This document shows positions 28,076 to 35,266 of a stretch of 64,000 nucleotides of DNA, in pieces; positions within the stretch are counted from its first letter, which is position 1, and each line of letters opens with the position of its first letter. Position numbers and translations under genes: made by a program. This DNA is from Paenibacillus etheri (GTDB lineage Bacteria > Bacillota > Bacilli > Paenibacillales > Paenibacillaceae), in the NCBI RefSeq assembly GCF_001012825.1, contig NZ_LCZJ02000017.1:50391-114390 (forward strand). The letters are read 5' to 3'. The notes under the pieces were generated by a model that was not told the origin of the DNA, did no database searches, and saw only the letters and a list, made by a program, of their open reading frames with translations.

Positions 28076-28714
28076 ATGGAGAAATATGGACCGGATCCGA
28101 ATGCGCTCTATCCGAATGAACAGATTAAAAGTATCTGTTATATCAAAAATGTGATTACAAGAAAAAATATTATGGTTGGCGATTATACGTACTATGATGA
28201 TATAGACGGTGCGGAAAAGTTTGAGGAGCATGTGACTCATCATTATGATTTTATTGGCGACAAGCTCATTATTGGGAAGTTCTGCGCAATTGCCAAAGGC
28301 ATTGAATTTATCATGAATGGTGCGAACCATCGAATGCATTCTGTTACGACCTACCCTTTCAATATTATGGCTAATGGCTGGGAGCATGCAGTGCCAGAGC
28401 TATCAGATTTACCCTTAAAAGGAGATACAGTAATCGGTAACGATGTGTGGATTGGGCAGAATGTTACGGTTATGCCTGGTGTACATATAGGAAATGGAGC
28501 CGTCATCGCAGCTAATTCAACAGTTGTGAAAGATATCCCGGCTTATAGTGTGGCTGGAGGAAATCCCTGTAAAGTGATTAGACAACGTTTTGATGATGAA
28601 TTGATCGAATATCTTGAAGTGCTTAAATGGTGGGATTGGGATGCCGAGCGAATCTTTAATAATCTTGAAGCGTTATGCAGCAGTGATTTGACTAAAATTA
28701 AAGAAATTAAATGA
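28076..28714 (+). CDS. vat: Vat-type O-acetyltransferase (streptogramin A acetyltransferase family)
   Basis: A 212-residue left-handed beta-helix acetyltransferase of the xenobiotic (CatB/Vat) group. The catalytic His is in FIMNGANHRM; the hexapeptide repeats include IGNDVWIGQNVTVMPGVHIG and NGAVIAANSTVVKDIP, and IVGGNP-type CoA contact appears as SVAGGNPCKVIRQRF. The sequence follows Vat enzymes in both the N-terminal YGPDPN and the GDKLIIGKFC segments. Known Vat proteins acetylate a hydroxyl of streptogramin A antibiotics. It stands alone with its own promoter region and no mobile element near, so this looks like a resident gene. GAGAGGCG precedes the ATG. Confidence 0.85.
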   Translation: MEKYGPDPNALYPNEQIKSICYIKNVITRKNIMVGDYTYYDDIDGAEKFEEHVTHHYDFIGDKLIIGKFCAIAKGIEFIMNGANHRMHSVTTYPFNIMANGWEHAVPELSDLPLKGDTVIGNDVWIGQNVTVMPGVHIGNGAVIAANSTVVKDIPAYSVAGGNPCKVIRQRFDDELIEYLEVLKWWDWDAERIFNNLEALCSSDLTKIKEIK

Positions 28715-28825
28715 TATTGTGTAAGTTTCATAGAACGAGCTATAGTTTATCTTAAAGATATAAATAATAGCTGAGGGTATACTGACTGTATGTACTTCAT
28801 ATGAACCTTGCGGAGGGAACAAATA

Positions 28826-29203
28826 ATGAAGAAAGATGATGATAAGATCACTGAGGAACTCACAGCAGAGAAGTTTCCATACAGCAAAGAAAATGAGGAT
28901 ATGGTAACTCAGAATTTTTGGACAAAAACTAAAAAGTTCGCAGGCAAGATTCCATTTACTAAAGATGCTATCGCGATGTATTATTGTGCCGTCGACGCTA
29001 AGACACCTTTATGGGCAAAAGGAATTGCTTTCGGTGCATTGGCTTATTTTATTTCTCCAATAGATGCGATACCCGATGCGATTCTCGGCCTTGGATTTAC
29101 AGATGATGCAGCGGTCATTGCAGCAGGCATTAAAGCGATATCTGGTCAGGTAACTAACGAACATAAGGAAAAGGCCGAAGCATTTTTTAATGGGGAAAAA
29201 TAA
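28826..29203 (+). CDS. YkvA-like DUF1232 protein
   Basis: A 125-residue protein with the DUF1232 core KTPLWAKGIAFGALAYFISPIDAIPDAILGLGFTDDAAVI, which forms two short membrane-associated helices around a conserved SPIDAIPD. The function of the family is unknown. The N-terminal 40 residues are charged. GGAGGG lies seven bases before the ATG at 28826; an in-frame TTG at 28808 is unlikely. It converges on the HxlR regulator gene with a shared hairpin. Confidence 0.85.
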   Translation: MKKDDDKITEELTAEKFPYSKENEDMVTQNFWTKTKKFAGKIPFTKDAIAMYYCAVDAKTPLWAKGIAFGALAYFISPIDAIPDAILGLGFTDDAAVIAAGIKAISGQVTNEHKEKAEAFFNGEK

Positions 29204-29226
29204 AAGGTGCAGCTTTGAGCTACACC
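29201..29226 (-). terminator. Terminator for the HxlR gene
   Basis: GGTGTAGC pairs with GCTGCACC on the minus strand with one mismatch (29206-29226), followed by TTTTATTTTT. It overlaps the last codons of the regulator gene. Confidence 0.7.
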
Positions 29227-29612
29227 GTAATATTTGTACCTTCTGGACAGCTTTCTGCGGAAAGCTGTTTTGTTTTGTAAACCTCGCCCCAGTCTTTCAT
29301 GAGTTTAATAATAGGGGTCAGTGTCTTGCCAAATTCAGTTAAAGAGTATTCGACTTTCGGGGGAACCTGATGGTAGACCTCACGGTGTACAACCCCATCT
29401 TCTTCCAGCTCTCTTAGTTGCAGGGTTAACATGCGTTGAGTAATTCCTGGGCATATCCGGCGAAATTCGTTAAAGCGCTTCGTTCCATCCATCAAGTGAT
29501 AGATGAGAATCCCCTTCCATTTTCCTCCTATAACATCGAGCGTAAATTCCACAGGGCAAGCTTCCTTATTGCCTCCTGGGAAATCTCCGAATCCACCTTT
29601 TCGATCACGCAT
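29220..29612 (-). CDS. HxlR-family redox-type regulator
   Basis: A 130-residue winged-helix regulator of the HxlR family (GGKWKGILIYHLMDGTKRFNEFRR, PGITQRMLTLQLRELEEDGVV, VEYSLTEFGKTL). Cys19, in KEACPVEF, sits at the position of the conserved sensing cysteine of YodB and HypR. These sense electrophiles or disulfide stress and control neighbouring reductase genes. It is divergent from a nitroreductase gene, the same layout as Bacillus hypR-hypO. GGGAG precedes the ATG by about ten bases. Confidence 0.88.
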   Translation of the reverse strand: MRDRKGGFGDFPGGNKEACPVEFTLDVIGGKWKGILIYHLMDGTKRFNEFRRICPGITQRMLTLQLRELEEDGVVHREVYHQVPPKVEYSLTEFGKTLTPIIKLMKDWGEVYKTKQLSAESCPEGTNITV

Positions 29613-29628
29613 TGCCGTTCAACTCCCA

Positions 29629-29648
29629 TAGTATCATTTTGTATACTA
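29629..29648. promoter_or_regulatory. Candidate HxlR-type operator
   Basis: An inverted repeat, TAGTAT-N8-ATACTA, lies 17 bases before the regulator start, in the shared region ahead of the nitroreductase gene. Its form resembles the TACTAT-type palindromes bound by YodB-like regulators. Confidence 0.5.
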
Positions 29649-29763
29649 CCTAACATTAATGTGCGTACTTTTAAAGAAGTGATATATATTCTAATATTAA
29701 GCATGAGAACGGCAAACAGTCAAATGGGTCGTTGATTCTAAGCAAACAAAAGGAGTGTTAAAT

Positions 29764-30438
29764 ATGGATACTTTATCATTAAACAAGAATGAAATTCTGT
29801 CTGCCTACCAGTTCAGACATGCAACTAAAGAATTTGATAGTCATAAAAAAATTAGTGAGTCAGACTTTCAGTTTATCCTGGAAACAGGACGTCTGTCACC
29901 AAGTTCATTCGGATTTGAGCCTTGGCGTTTTGTCGTAGTACAAAGTCCGGAAATACGCGAGAAATTACGAGCTCATGCCTGGGGAGCACAAAAGCAATTG
30001 CCAACAGCAAGTCACTTTGTACTTATTCTCTCTCGTCTTCCTAAAGATATGGCTGCTGATTCTGATTATATTAAAGGGTTTATGGAGCATGTGCAGGAGC
30101 TACCTCCAGAAGTGATGGAAGGGAAAGGTAATATGTACGATAAGTTCTTGAAGGTTGATTTTGGGTTGATGGAGAATGAGCGTGCTATGTTCGAATGGAG
30201 CTGCCGGCAGACTTATATAGCCCTTGGTAATATGATGACATCAGCCGCTTTAATCGGAATCGATTCTTGCCCAATGGAAGGTTTCGATAAGGCGAAGATA
30301 GAGCAGATTCTTACCGAAGAGGGGATTATGGATGCAGACCATTTTGGAATCTCCTGTATGGTAGCCTTTGGATATCGTTTGAATGAACCACGTGGCAAAA
30401 CAAGACAAGTCGCAGAGCAAGTCGTTCAGTGGGTATAA
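29764..30438 (+). CDS. Nitroreductase-family NAD(P)H-dependent oxidoreductase
   Basis: A 224-residue flavin enzyme of the NfsB/HypO type. The FMN contacts include FRHATKEFD near residue 20 and LSPSSFGFEPWRFVVV at about 50, with GIDSCPMEGFD and VAFGYR near the C-terminus. Such enzymes reduce nitro compounds, quinones or chlorinated electrophiles using NAD(P)H. AAGGAG precedes the ATG at 29764 by eight bases; the GTG at 29755 overlaps that site. It is divergent from the HxlR regulator, which probably controls it in response to electrophile stress. Confidence 0.9.
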   Translation: MDTLSLNKNEILSAYQFRHATKEFDSHKKISESDFQFILETGRLSPSSFGFEPWRFVVVQSPEIREKLRAHAWGAQKQLPTASHFVLILSRLPKDMAADSDYIKGFMEHVQELPPEVMEGKGNMYDKFLKVDFGLMENERAMFEWSCRQTYIALGNMMTSAALIGIDSCPMEGFDKAKIEQILTEEGIMDADHFGISCMVAFGYRLNEPRGKTRQVAEQVVQWV

Positions 30439-30482
30439 CTAAGCTGGAATCTCATTCCTGAGCAGCATAACGAAGATAACTA

Positions 30483-30528
30483 AACCTGCAAAGTTTCCGG
30501 TGTACTGGAAATGATGCAGGTTATTTTT
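30483..30528 (+). terminator. Rho-independent terminator
   Basis: AACCTGCA (30483-30490) pairs with TGCAGGTT (30515-30522) with an inner TTCC/GGAA pair, then ATTTTTG. Confidence 0.8.
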
Positions 30529-30648
30529 GTTTAATTCTTACAAGATTCGAAAAGTAATTGAAATTTTCATGAAAACTCTGATACTCTTATTGAGGTGACC
30601 TGTTTTAAGCTTTATCGAGTTAATTTAATAATGAAGGGATCCTGCATC

Positions 30649-31059
30649 ATGAAAATCATTCGCATTATTATTCAAGTGTTCCTGCTTTATTTGTTCTACT
30701 TGGCTGGGGACTTCCTGCAAAAGCAGCTGCATCTTCCCGTTTCTGGGAGTATCGTCGGATTACTGTTGCTCTTTGTTTTATTGTTATTCAAGGTCGTACC
30801 AGTGAAGTGGATTGAAGATGGTGCAACAACAATATTAGCTTACCTTCCGTTATTTTTTATTCCAGCGACGGCTGGGATCGTGAAGCATATGGATATTTTT
30901 AGTGGAAGAGGTTTGCTATTAATCTTGATTCTTATCGTTAGCAGCGTCCTCACAATTGCAACAGCAGCACATACCAGTCAATGGCTTTCAACCTTGAAAG
31001 GTAAGACCAAGGTGGGCTGGAACAGCAAGAGCTTAAGCGAAAAGGGGAAGGAAATATAA
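30649..31059 (+). CDS. cidA: CidA/LrgA-family holin-like protein
   Basis: A 136-residue membrane protein with four predicted helices and the LrgA/CidA core LHLPVSGSIVGLLLLFVLLLF, LPLFFIPATAGIV. These proteins form oligomeric membrane pores with LrgB-type partners and affect lysis, overflow metabolism or export of small acids; in Bacillus the pair PftAB (YsbAB) transports pyruvate. The ATG at 30649 follows AAGGGAT. It overlaps the next gene by one base (TAATG). No LytTR or LysR regulator gene is adjacent, so regulation is unknown. Confidence 0.85.
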   Translation: MKIIRIIIQVFLLYLFYLAGDFLQKQLHLPVSGSIVGLLLLFVLLLFKVVPVKWIEDGATTILAYLPLFFIPATAGIVKHMDIFSGRGLLLILILIVSSVLTIATAAHTSQWLSTLKGKTKVGWNSKSLSEKGKEI

Positions 31060-31745
31060 TGTTTTTTATCGCGACAGGAATTGTCCTGCTTAATGTTGCT
31101 ATTTATTTGATGATGTCTGTAATATATAGACGTTTTCGGTTTCCTGTATTGATTCCAGCGCTAACAGCAACAGTCCTTGTTGTAGCAATACTTCTATATT
31201 TTCATATTCCGTATGATACATATATGATAGGCGGTCAGTGGATTAATCAGCTGCTCGGCCCTGCTGTAGTAGCGCTAGCCTACCCATTGTATAAACAACG
31301 TAATGTGTTAGTTGAGAATCTTCCGGCCATCCTGGGGGGAGCGATTGTAGGTCTGTTATTAGGAATGTTCAGTGGTTTGCTTTTGGCGGCAGGCCTAGGA
31401 TTCTCTAAATTATATGTTCTGTCCATACTGCCAAAATCGATCACAACGCCTGTAGCGATACAGATCTCAAATGGTTTAGGTGGGGACTCCTCGCTAACCT
31501 CCGTATTTGTAATGATTGCCGGATTTACAGGTGCGATTGGCGGTCCTCTAATCATTAAGCTGTTTAGGATTCGAAGCGAAGTTGGGATTGGAATCGGTTT
31601 AGGAACGGGTTCCCATGCTCTAGGAACTGCAAAGGCACTGGAATATGGTGAACAGTCAGTTTCAATGAGCTCGGTAGCGATGACCGTTTGTGCTATTGTC
31701 GGTTCATGTATTGGTCCGGTAGTAGCTTGGATCATGTACCCTTAA
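31059..31745 (+). CDS. lrgB: LrgB/CidB-family membrane protein
   Basis: A 228-residue protein with about six to seven helices and the LrgB signature: LLGPAVVALAYPLYKQRN, LPKSITTPVAIQIS and GTGSHALGTAKALE. It is the partner of the CidA-like protein encoded just upstream, with translational coupling through TAATG. The function is as for that family; the pair may transport a small carboxylate such as pyruvate, which would fit a sugar-degrading organism, but this is inference. Confidence 0.9.
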   Translation: MFFIATGIVLLNVAIYLMMSVIYRRFRFPVLIPALTATVLVVAILLYFHIPYDTYMIGGQWINQLLGPAVVALAYPLYKQRNVLVENLPAILGGAIVGLLLGMFSGLLLAAGLGFSKLYVLSILPKSITTPVAIQISNGLGGDSSLTSVFVMIAGFTGAIGGPLIIKLFRIRSEVGIGIGLGTGSHALGTAKALEYGEQSVSMSSVAMTVCAIVGSCIGPVVAWIMYP

Positions 31746-31836
31746 ATTCATTCATCGTAATCATGTTTGCAAAACACTCCATCGGGTAACTATAACTAAG
31801 GAACAAATAAAGCAAAGTACCTGAGGAGGATTTCAC

Positions 31837-32016
31837 ATGTCAGATTATTCTCAAGATGAAGCGGAAATCCGCAACAAGGAAAATAAAGACGGCGATTCAT
31901 TAGCTGAAATTAAGAAGATGGAGAATGGCGTGGACATCGAGCCAGAAGCAGACGATTGGGTAGCCAAGCCTGCAGAGTCCTCCCATCCTGATCCGCTTCC
32001 TAACGATTTGGACTAA
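31837..32016 (+). CDS. Small acidic protein of unknown function (59 residues)
   Basis: ATG at 31837 follows the strong site GAGGAGG. The product is 59 residues, highly acidic and hydrophilic, with no membrane or signal segment: it starts MSDYSQDEAEIRNKENK and ends HPDPLPNDLD. A good terminator begins 13 bases after the stop, which supports a real gene. I do not recognise the family. A composition this charged, with many Asp, Glu and Pro residues, suggests a disordered protein. Confidence 0.75.
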   Translation: MSDYSQDEAEIRNKENKDGDSLAEIKKMENGVDIEPEADDWVAKPAESSHPDPLPNDLD

Positions 32017-32028
32017 ATGATTCGGAAG

Positions 32029-32059
32029 ACAGACTGTCCTTCACTGGGCAGTCTGTTTT
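32029..32059 (+). terminator. Rho-independent terminator
   Basis: ACAGACTGTCC (32029-32039) pairs with GGGCAGTCTGT (32046-32056) with one G-T pair, followed by TTTTG. Confidence 0.85.
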
Positions 32060-32061
32060 GC

Positions 32062-32091
32062 TTGAGACGAATTTAGCAATTATTGTATAAT
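32062..32091 (+). promoter_or_regulatory. Sigma-A promoter of the 29-residue gene
   Basis: TTGAGA (32062-32067), an 18-base spacer, then a consensus TATAAT (32086-32091). It lies about 100 bases before the small ORF at 32192. Confidence 0.7.
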
Positions 32092-32191
32092 GAATTCAGG
32101 TACAACCTCATCAGAGAGTTTCTCCAAGTTCCTAATAGCTACTCGCAAATTTCACAGATCTCAGCCATTCTTGTAGCAGGGAGTAAATGAA

Positions 32192-32281
32192 ATGCGTAGT
32201 CGGAATGAGAACAGCCGATATCGGAAAAAACGTGGTGAGGCCCTAGCAGGCAACTTTGAGAAAAAGTATGGTAGTTTGTAA
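32192..32281 (+). CDS. Tiny basic protein of unknown function (29 residues)
   Basis: ATG at 32192 follows AGGGAG by eight bases. The product, MRSRNENSRYRKKRGEAL followed by AGNFEKKYGSL, has about ten basic residues. The unit has its own promoter (32062-32091) and a terminator that starts within ten bases of the stop, so it forms a complete minimal gene with an untranslated leader of about 95 bases. The family is not known to me. Basic proteins this small may bind RNA or ribosomes, but nothing here shows it. Confidence 0.6.
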   Translation: MRSRNENSRYRKKRGEALAGNFEKKYGSL

Positions 32282-32286
32282 TGAAG

Positions 32287-32312
32287 GCATAACCTTTGGG
32301 TTATGTCTTTTT
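32287..32312 (+). terminator. Rho-independent terminator
   Basis: GCATAACC (32287-32294) pairs with GGTTATGT (32299-32306), then a run of T residues. Confidence 0.85.
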
Positions 32313-32401
32313 TCTATGCGCATATCTCCTGAAGAATTAAGGCATAATAGGGCCGGATGGATATTTAAGAAAATAATGACAGCTAGGAGCGGAGTATAAA
32401 C

Positions 32402-32953
32402 ATGATGACGACTATATTTTCTTCAAGCGGAGATACGGGCCAATATTTCTTTTATTTTATGATCTACTCTTTTTTAGGTTGGGTATTGGAAGGTACATAT
32501 AACTTATATAGCAATGGAAGCTTTCGCAAAGAGGGGTTTCTAAAAGGTCCCTTTAAACCAATGTATGGATTCGCACCACTGCTTCTACTGATTGCCAGAG
32601 ACTTAACTCTGCCTTTCCCAATGTTCCTTCTTCTTGCGTTAGTCATTCCTTCAGCTGTTGAATATGTAAGTGGTTGGTTACTGAAGACTGTGTTTCAAAA
32701 GCAATGGTGGGATTACTCAGGGATGTCTTACCAGCTGCAAGGGCATATTTGCCTTCGTTTCTCCCTATATTGGTGGGCGCTTTCGATAGCTTGTGTATAT
32801 GGGATTCAGCCCTTTATGGAGCGTTTATATTCTCAAGTCCATAACGTTTGGGAACTCATATTTCCTTTGGTGGGTCTATACCTTATGGCAGATTTATTAT
32901 GGACTTGCTGGAGTCGGTATCGGAGTGAAAAGACCCCTCAATATCAAGATTAA
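32402..32953 (+). CDS. CmpB-like 'putative ABC transporter type IV' membrane protein (PF06541)
   Basis: A 183-residue membrane protein with about five helices. The family pattern is clear: FFYFMIYSFLGWVLEGTYN, GFLKGPFKPMYGF and SAVEYVSGWLLKTVF, with WWDYSGMSYQLQGHICLRFSLYWW. The molecular function is unknown despite the family name, and no ABC subunits are near. AGCGGAG precedes the tandem ATG. Nothing suggests an operon with the following broken gene. Confidence 0.85.
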   Translation: MMTTIFSSSGDTGQYFFYFMIYSFLGWVLEGTYNLYSNGSFRKEGFLKGPFKPMYGFAPLLLLIARDLTLPFPMFLLLALVIPSAVEYVSGWLLKTVFQKQWWDYSGMSYQLQGHICLRFSLYWWALSIACVYGIQPFMERLYSQVHNVWELIFPLVGLYLMADLLWTCWSRYRSEKTPQYQD

Positions 32954-33061
32954 TGCGTTCTTTATGGACATTATGAGCATTCTTTTGTGTATGAAGCACA
33001 AACATTTCAGGGACTAGCATCTCAATCTTGCATATCAGTTTCGCCTCGTAAATGGATAACG

Positions 33062-33527
33062 ATGACAGGGAAGATTCTAGTAAGCGCATGTCTGTTAGGA
33101 CATAAAGTACGTTATGATAATGGCGATGTGCCGTGTCTCGATGCTCGTTTCCTGAAGTGGTATGAGGAAGGGCGTTTTGTCCACATTTGTCCTGAGGTAG
33201 TCGGTGGATTATCAACGCCTCGTCCAGATGCTCAGCGGCAAGGTGAGCGGGTAGTAAACAGGTGCAGGTGTGGATGTTACGGAACCCTTTATGAAAGGTG
33301 CTCAAGCAACGCTGAAGCTGGCTGCAGAACATCAAGTTACATTAGCGATTTTAAAACAGGATAGTCCTTCTTGTGGTAGTCTTTATATTTATGATGGTAC
33401 TTTTATGGATACGAAGATGCCAGGAGAAGGTACAACTACGGAGTTATTACGGCAGAATGGGTTTAAGGTGTTCGGTGAAGATCAAATAGATGAAGTAGAG
33501 AAAGAACTAGCTCGTATGGATGGGTAA
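33062..33527 (+). pseudogene. DUF523-family gene with a frameshift
   Basis: Two reading frames together make one DUF523 protein of about 155 residues. Frame 1 (from ATG 33062) gives KILVSACLLGHKVRYDNG and FVHICPEVVGGLSTPRPDA, then VVN near 33255. The family continues in the frame shifted by one base from about 33258, with GVDVTEPFMKGAQATLKLA, LAILKQDSPSCGS, GEGTTTELLRQNGFKVF. Cysteines of both halves (ACLLG, CPEV, SPSCGS) are intact, so the break is recent or a sequence error. The two frames separate within about 10 bases near 33255-33265. Confidence 0.8.
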
Positions 33528-33605
33528 GTCATTTTTAAAGTAATAAATCGAACTCATGTTACATAGTGTGTATAAGGGGAACTAAGCAGGTCCTTGGGAG
33601 AGGAA

Positions 33606-33734
33606 ATGCCGTCCGAAGAGCCATCCTTCATTTGGGATTGGAGGCGGACGCAGATGAGTATTGATCAGCTCATTTCATTGCTTGTTCTTGTCATCATGAT
33701 CGTACAGCTTGCCGGCTACAAAGGGAAACATTAA
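33606..33734 (+). CDS. Small membrane peptide (42 residues, or 26 from an inner start)
   Basis: The ORF from ATG 33606 encodes 42 residues; an in-frame ATG at 33654 follows the excellent site GGAGG by nine bases and would give a 26-residue hydrophobic peptide, MSIDQLISLLVLVIMIVQL then AGYKGKH. It is one membrane helix with a short basic tail, the form of small holin-like or type I toxin peptides and of regulatory membrane micropeptides. A strong terminator follows. No antitoxin RNA was located, so toxin function is not claimed. Confidence 0.65.
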   Translation: MPSEEPSFIWDWRRTQMSIDQLISLLVLVIMIVQLAGYKGKH

Positions 33735-33760
33735 GTTAAAAGTCTCACCTCATTGTAACT

Positions 33761-33805
33761 GCTTCCGGACCTCAGAAAGTATTGAGCCGTTCGGAAGCTT
33801 TTTTT
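33761..33805 (+). terminator. Rho-independent terminator
   Basis: GCTTCCG (33761-33767) pairs with CGGAAGC (33792-33798), inner CTCA/TGAG pair, then seven T residues. Confidence 0.85.
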
Positions 33806-33934
33806 GTTCCACGCTAAGCATATTGCTGAATCTAAAGGATTCCATCACAGGATGTCTAATATATACATAATGTGGATTTTTGGGAAGCCGGAGGAAAATA
33901 GGATAATGTTCTACAAAACGGTGTGAGAGGATGG

Positions 33935-34417
33935 ATGAATAGCGTGCCGATGTCTGAGTATTATCAGGAGATCCGAGGAAAAGTGGGTTCAGAGTTATTA
34001 ATGATGCCTTCCGTAGCTGCAGTAATAAGAAATAAAGAAGATGAAATTCTGTTTATTCGAAAACCTGAAGAGTCCTTGTGGGGATTGCCAGCAGGCGCCA
34101 TCGAGCCAGGGGAACGGCCGGGAAGAACTTTGCGAAGAGAAGTATATGAAGAGACTGGATTAATGGTGCTTCCTACTTCCATTCTTGGGGTTTTTGGTGG
34201 AGGAAAATATAGATACGAATATAACAATGGAGATCAGGTGGAATATACAGTCATCGTATTTGAGTGTTCTATCATCCGTGGAACGCTGAGAGCAATGGAT
34301 GGAGAAGTCGAAGAATTTAAGTTTTTTAAAGAGAGTGAGCTGCCCGAGATGGCCATTCCCTATCCAGTAGAGATTTTCAAGAAAGACCGCGAGGCGGCAA
34401 AAACGATATTTGAGTGA
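33935..34417 (+). CDS. Nudix hydrolase
   Basis: A 160-residue Nudix protein that hydrolyses a nucleoside diphosphate linked to another group. The Nudix box is complete: GAIEPGERPGRTLRREVYEE then TGL, with all the metal-binding glutamates. Substrate cannot be told from sequence. Possible starts are GTG 33923, ATG 33935 and ATG 33950; 33935 is chosen because GAGAGG is close upstream, but this is not firm. It is 18 bases from the next gene, a histidine phosphatase, so the two may form an operon. Confidence 0.85.
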   Translation: MNSVPMSEYYQEIRGKVGSELLMMPSVAAVIRNKEDEILFIRKPEESLWGLPAGAIEPGERPGRTLRREVYEETGLMVLPTSILGVFGGGKYRYEYNNGDQVEYTVIVFECSIIRGTLRAMDGEVEEFKFFKESELPEMAIPYPVEIFKKDREAAKTIFE

Positions 34418-34435
34418 GCTGGAGAGGAGTAACGC

Positions 34436-35053
34436 ATGAAGACTTTTATTTATATGATTAGGCACGCGGTATCACCTTTTGTGCTTGGAGATGAGAGGGA
34501 ACGAGGATTATCTGATAAAGGGCATGAGGACGCTTATAGAATTAAAGAAATATTGGCGGAGGAAGAGATCACACATTTTGTCTCCAGTCCTTATAGACGA
34601 GCCATAGATACAATTAAGTATTTGGCTGAAGCTTCAGATCAAGAAATTAAGCTGTATGAGGAACTTAGAGAAAGAGCCATCGCAAGTGTGGAAATTGAGA
34701 TCAGTGAACAAGAATTTCTTCAAGGTATCCGGACATCATTCACAGACTTACAATATAAAATGCCGAATGGAGAAAGTACTCAGGGAGCGCAAGAGCGTGC
34801 GATTCCTATCATGAAGCAATTAATCGAGACGCATAAAGGCGGCAAAATTGCACTAGGTACCCACGGGAATATCATGACCATTATCCTGAATTACTTCAAT
34901 AAAGAGTATGGTTATGAGTTCTTTGAACAGACTTCGAAACCAGATATTTATAGGCTGGAATTTGACGAATTAGAGCTCACTAGTGTGGAACGAATGTGGA
35001 ACCCCGAAGTACTTAGGGTTTGTTTGGATGACAAAAAAATATTTGAACGGTAA
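34436..35053 (+). CDS. Histidine phosphatase family (phosphoglycerate mutase-like) protein
   Basis: A 205-residue protein of the histidine phosphatase superfamily. The phospho-accepting His is in FIYMIRHAVSP (the usual RHG is RHA here), and the second catalytic His is in IALGTHGNIMT. FVSSPYRRAIDTIKYL holds the third basic residue. It probably removes phosphate from a small metabolite. GGAGAGGAG precedes the ATG. The gene follows the Nudix hydrolase by 18 bases, and both could act on nucleotides. Confidence 0.88.
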   Translation: MKTFIYMIRHAVSPFVLGDERERGLSDKGHEDAYRIKEILAEEEITHFVSSPYRRAIDTIKYLAEASDQEIKLYEELRERAIASVEIEISEQEFLQGIRTSFTDLQYKMPNGESTQGAQERAIPIMKQLIETHKGGKIALGTHGNIMTIILNYFNKEYGYEFFEQTSKPDIYRLEFDELELTSVERMWNPEVLRVCLDDKKIFER

Positions 35054-35060
35054 AAAATCT

Positions 35061-35192
35061 ATGTATTTCACTACGATCCTGTGTTTTCCCTACTTGGTTC
35101 TGTTCATTAATTTATTCGCAGCATGGTTCCCAATTACAGAAACTGCGGATAAACCAGTACCGGTAACAGGGTTAATCATAATAGGGTCATGA
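35061..35192 (+). CDS. Possible small membrane protein (43 residues)
   Basis: An ORF from ATG 35061 encodes MYFTTILCFPYLVLFINLF, then AAWFPITETADKPVPVTG and LIIIGS, a membrane helix plus a second hydrophobic end. The start lies eight bases after the phosphatase stop but has no good ribosome binding site. The stop TGA overlaps the ATG of a further 24-residue ORF (35189-35263) that continues with membrane-like sequence, so the two may be one gene broken by a frameshift. Function unknown. Confidence 0.4.
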   Translation: MYFTTILCFPYLVLFINLFAAWFPITETADKPVPVTGLIIIGS

Positions 35193-35263
35193 TTATTTAT
35201 CCGTTTTATATCATGATGATTAATATCATCGCAAGCATAAACTTCAAGTCAGACGCAGGATAG
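35189..35263 (+). CDS. Possible continuation ORF (24 residues)
   Basis: Starts in an ATGA overlap with the preceding ORF. It gives a short hydrophobic product (MIIYPFYIMMINIIASINFK then SDAG). It is either a coupled micropeptide or the second half of the preceding gene after a frameshift. I cannot decide which. Confidence 0.3.
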   Translation: MIIYPFYIMMINIIASINFKSDAG

Positions 35264-35266
35264 AGG

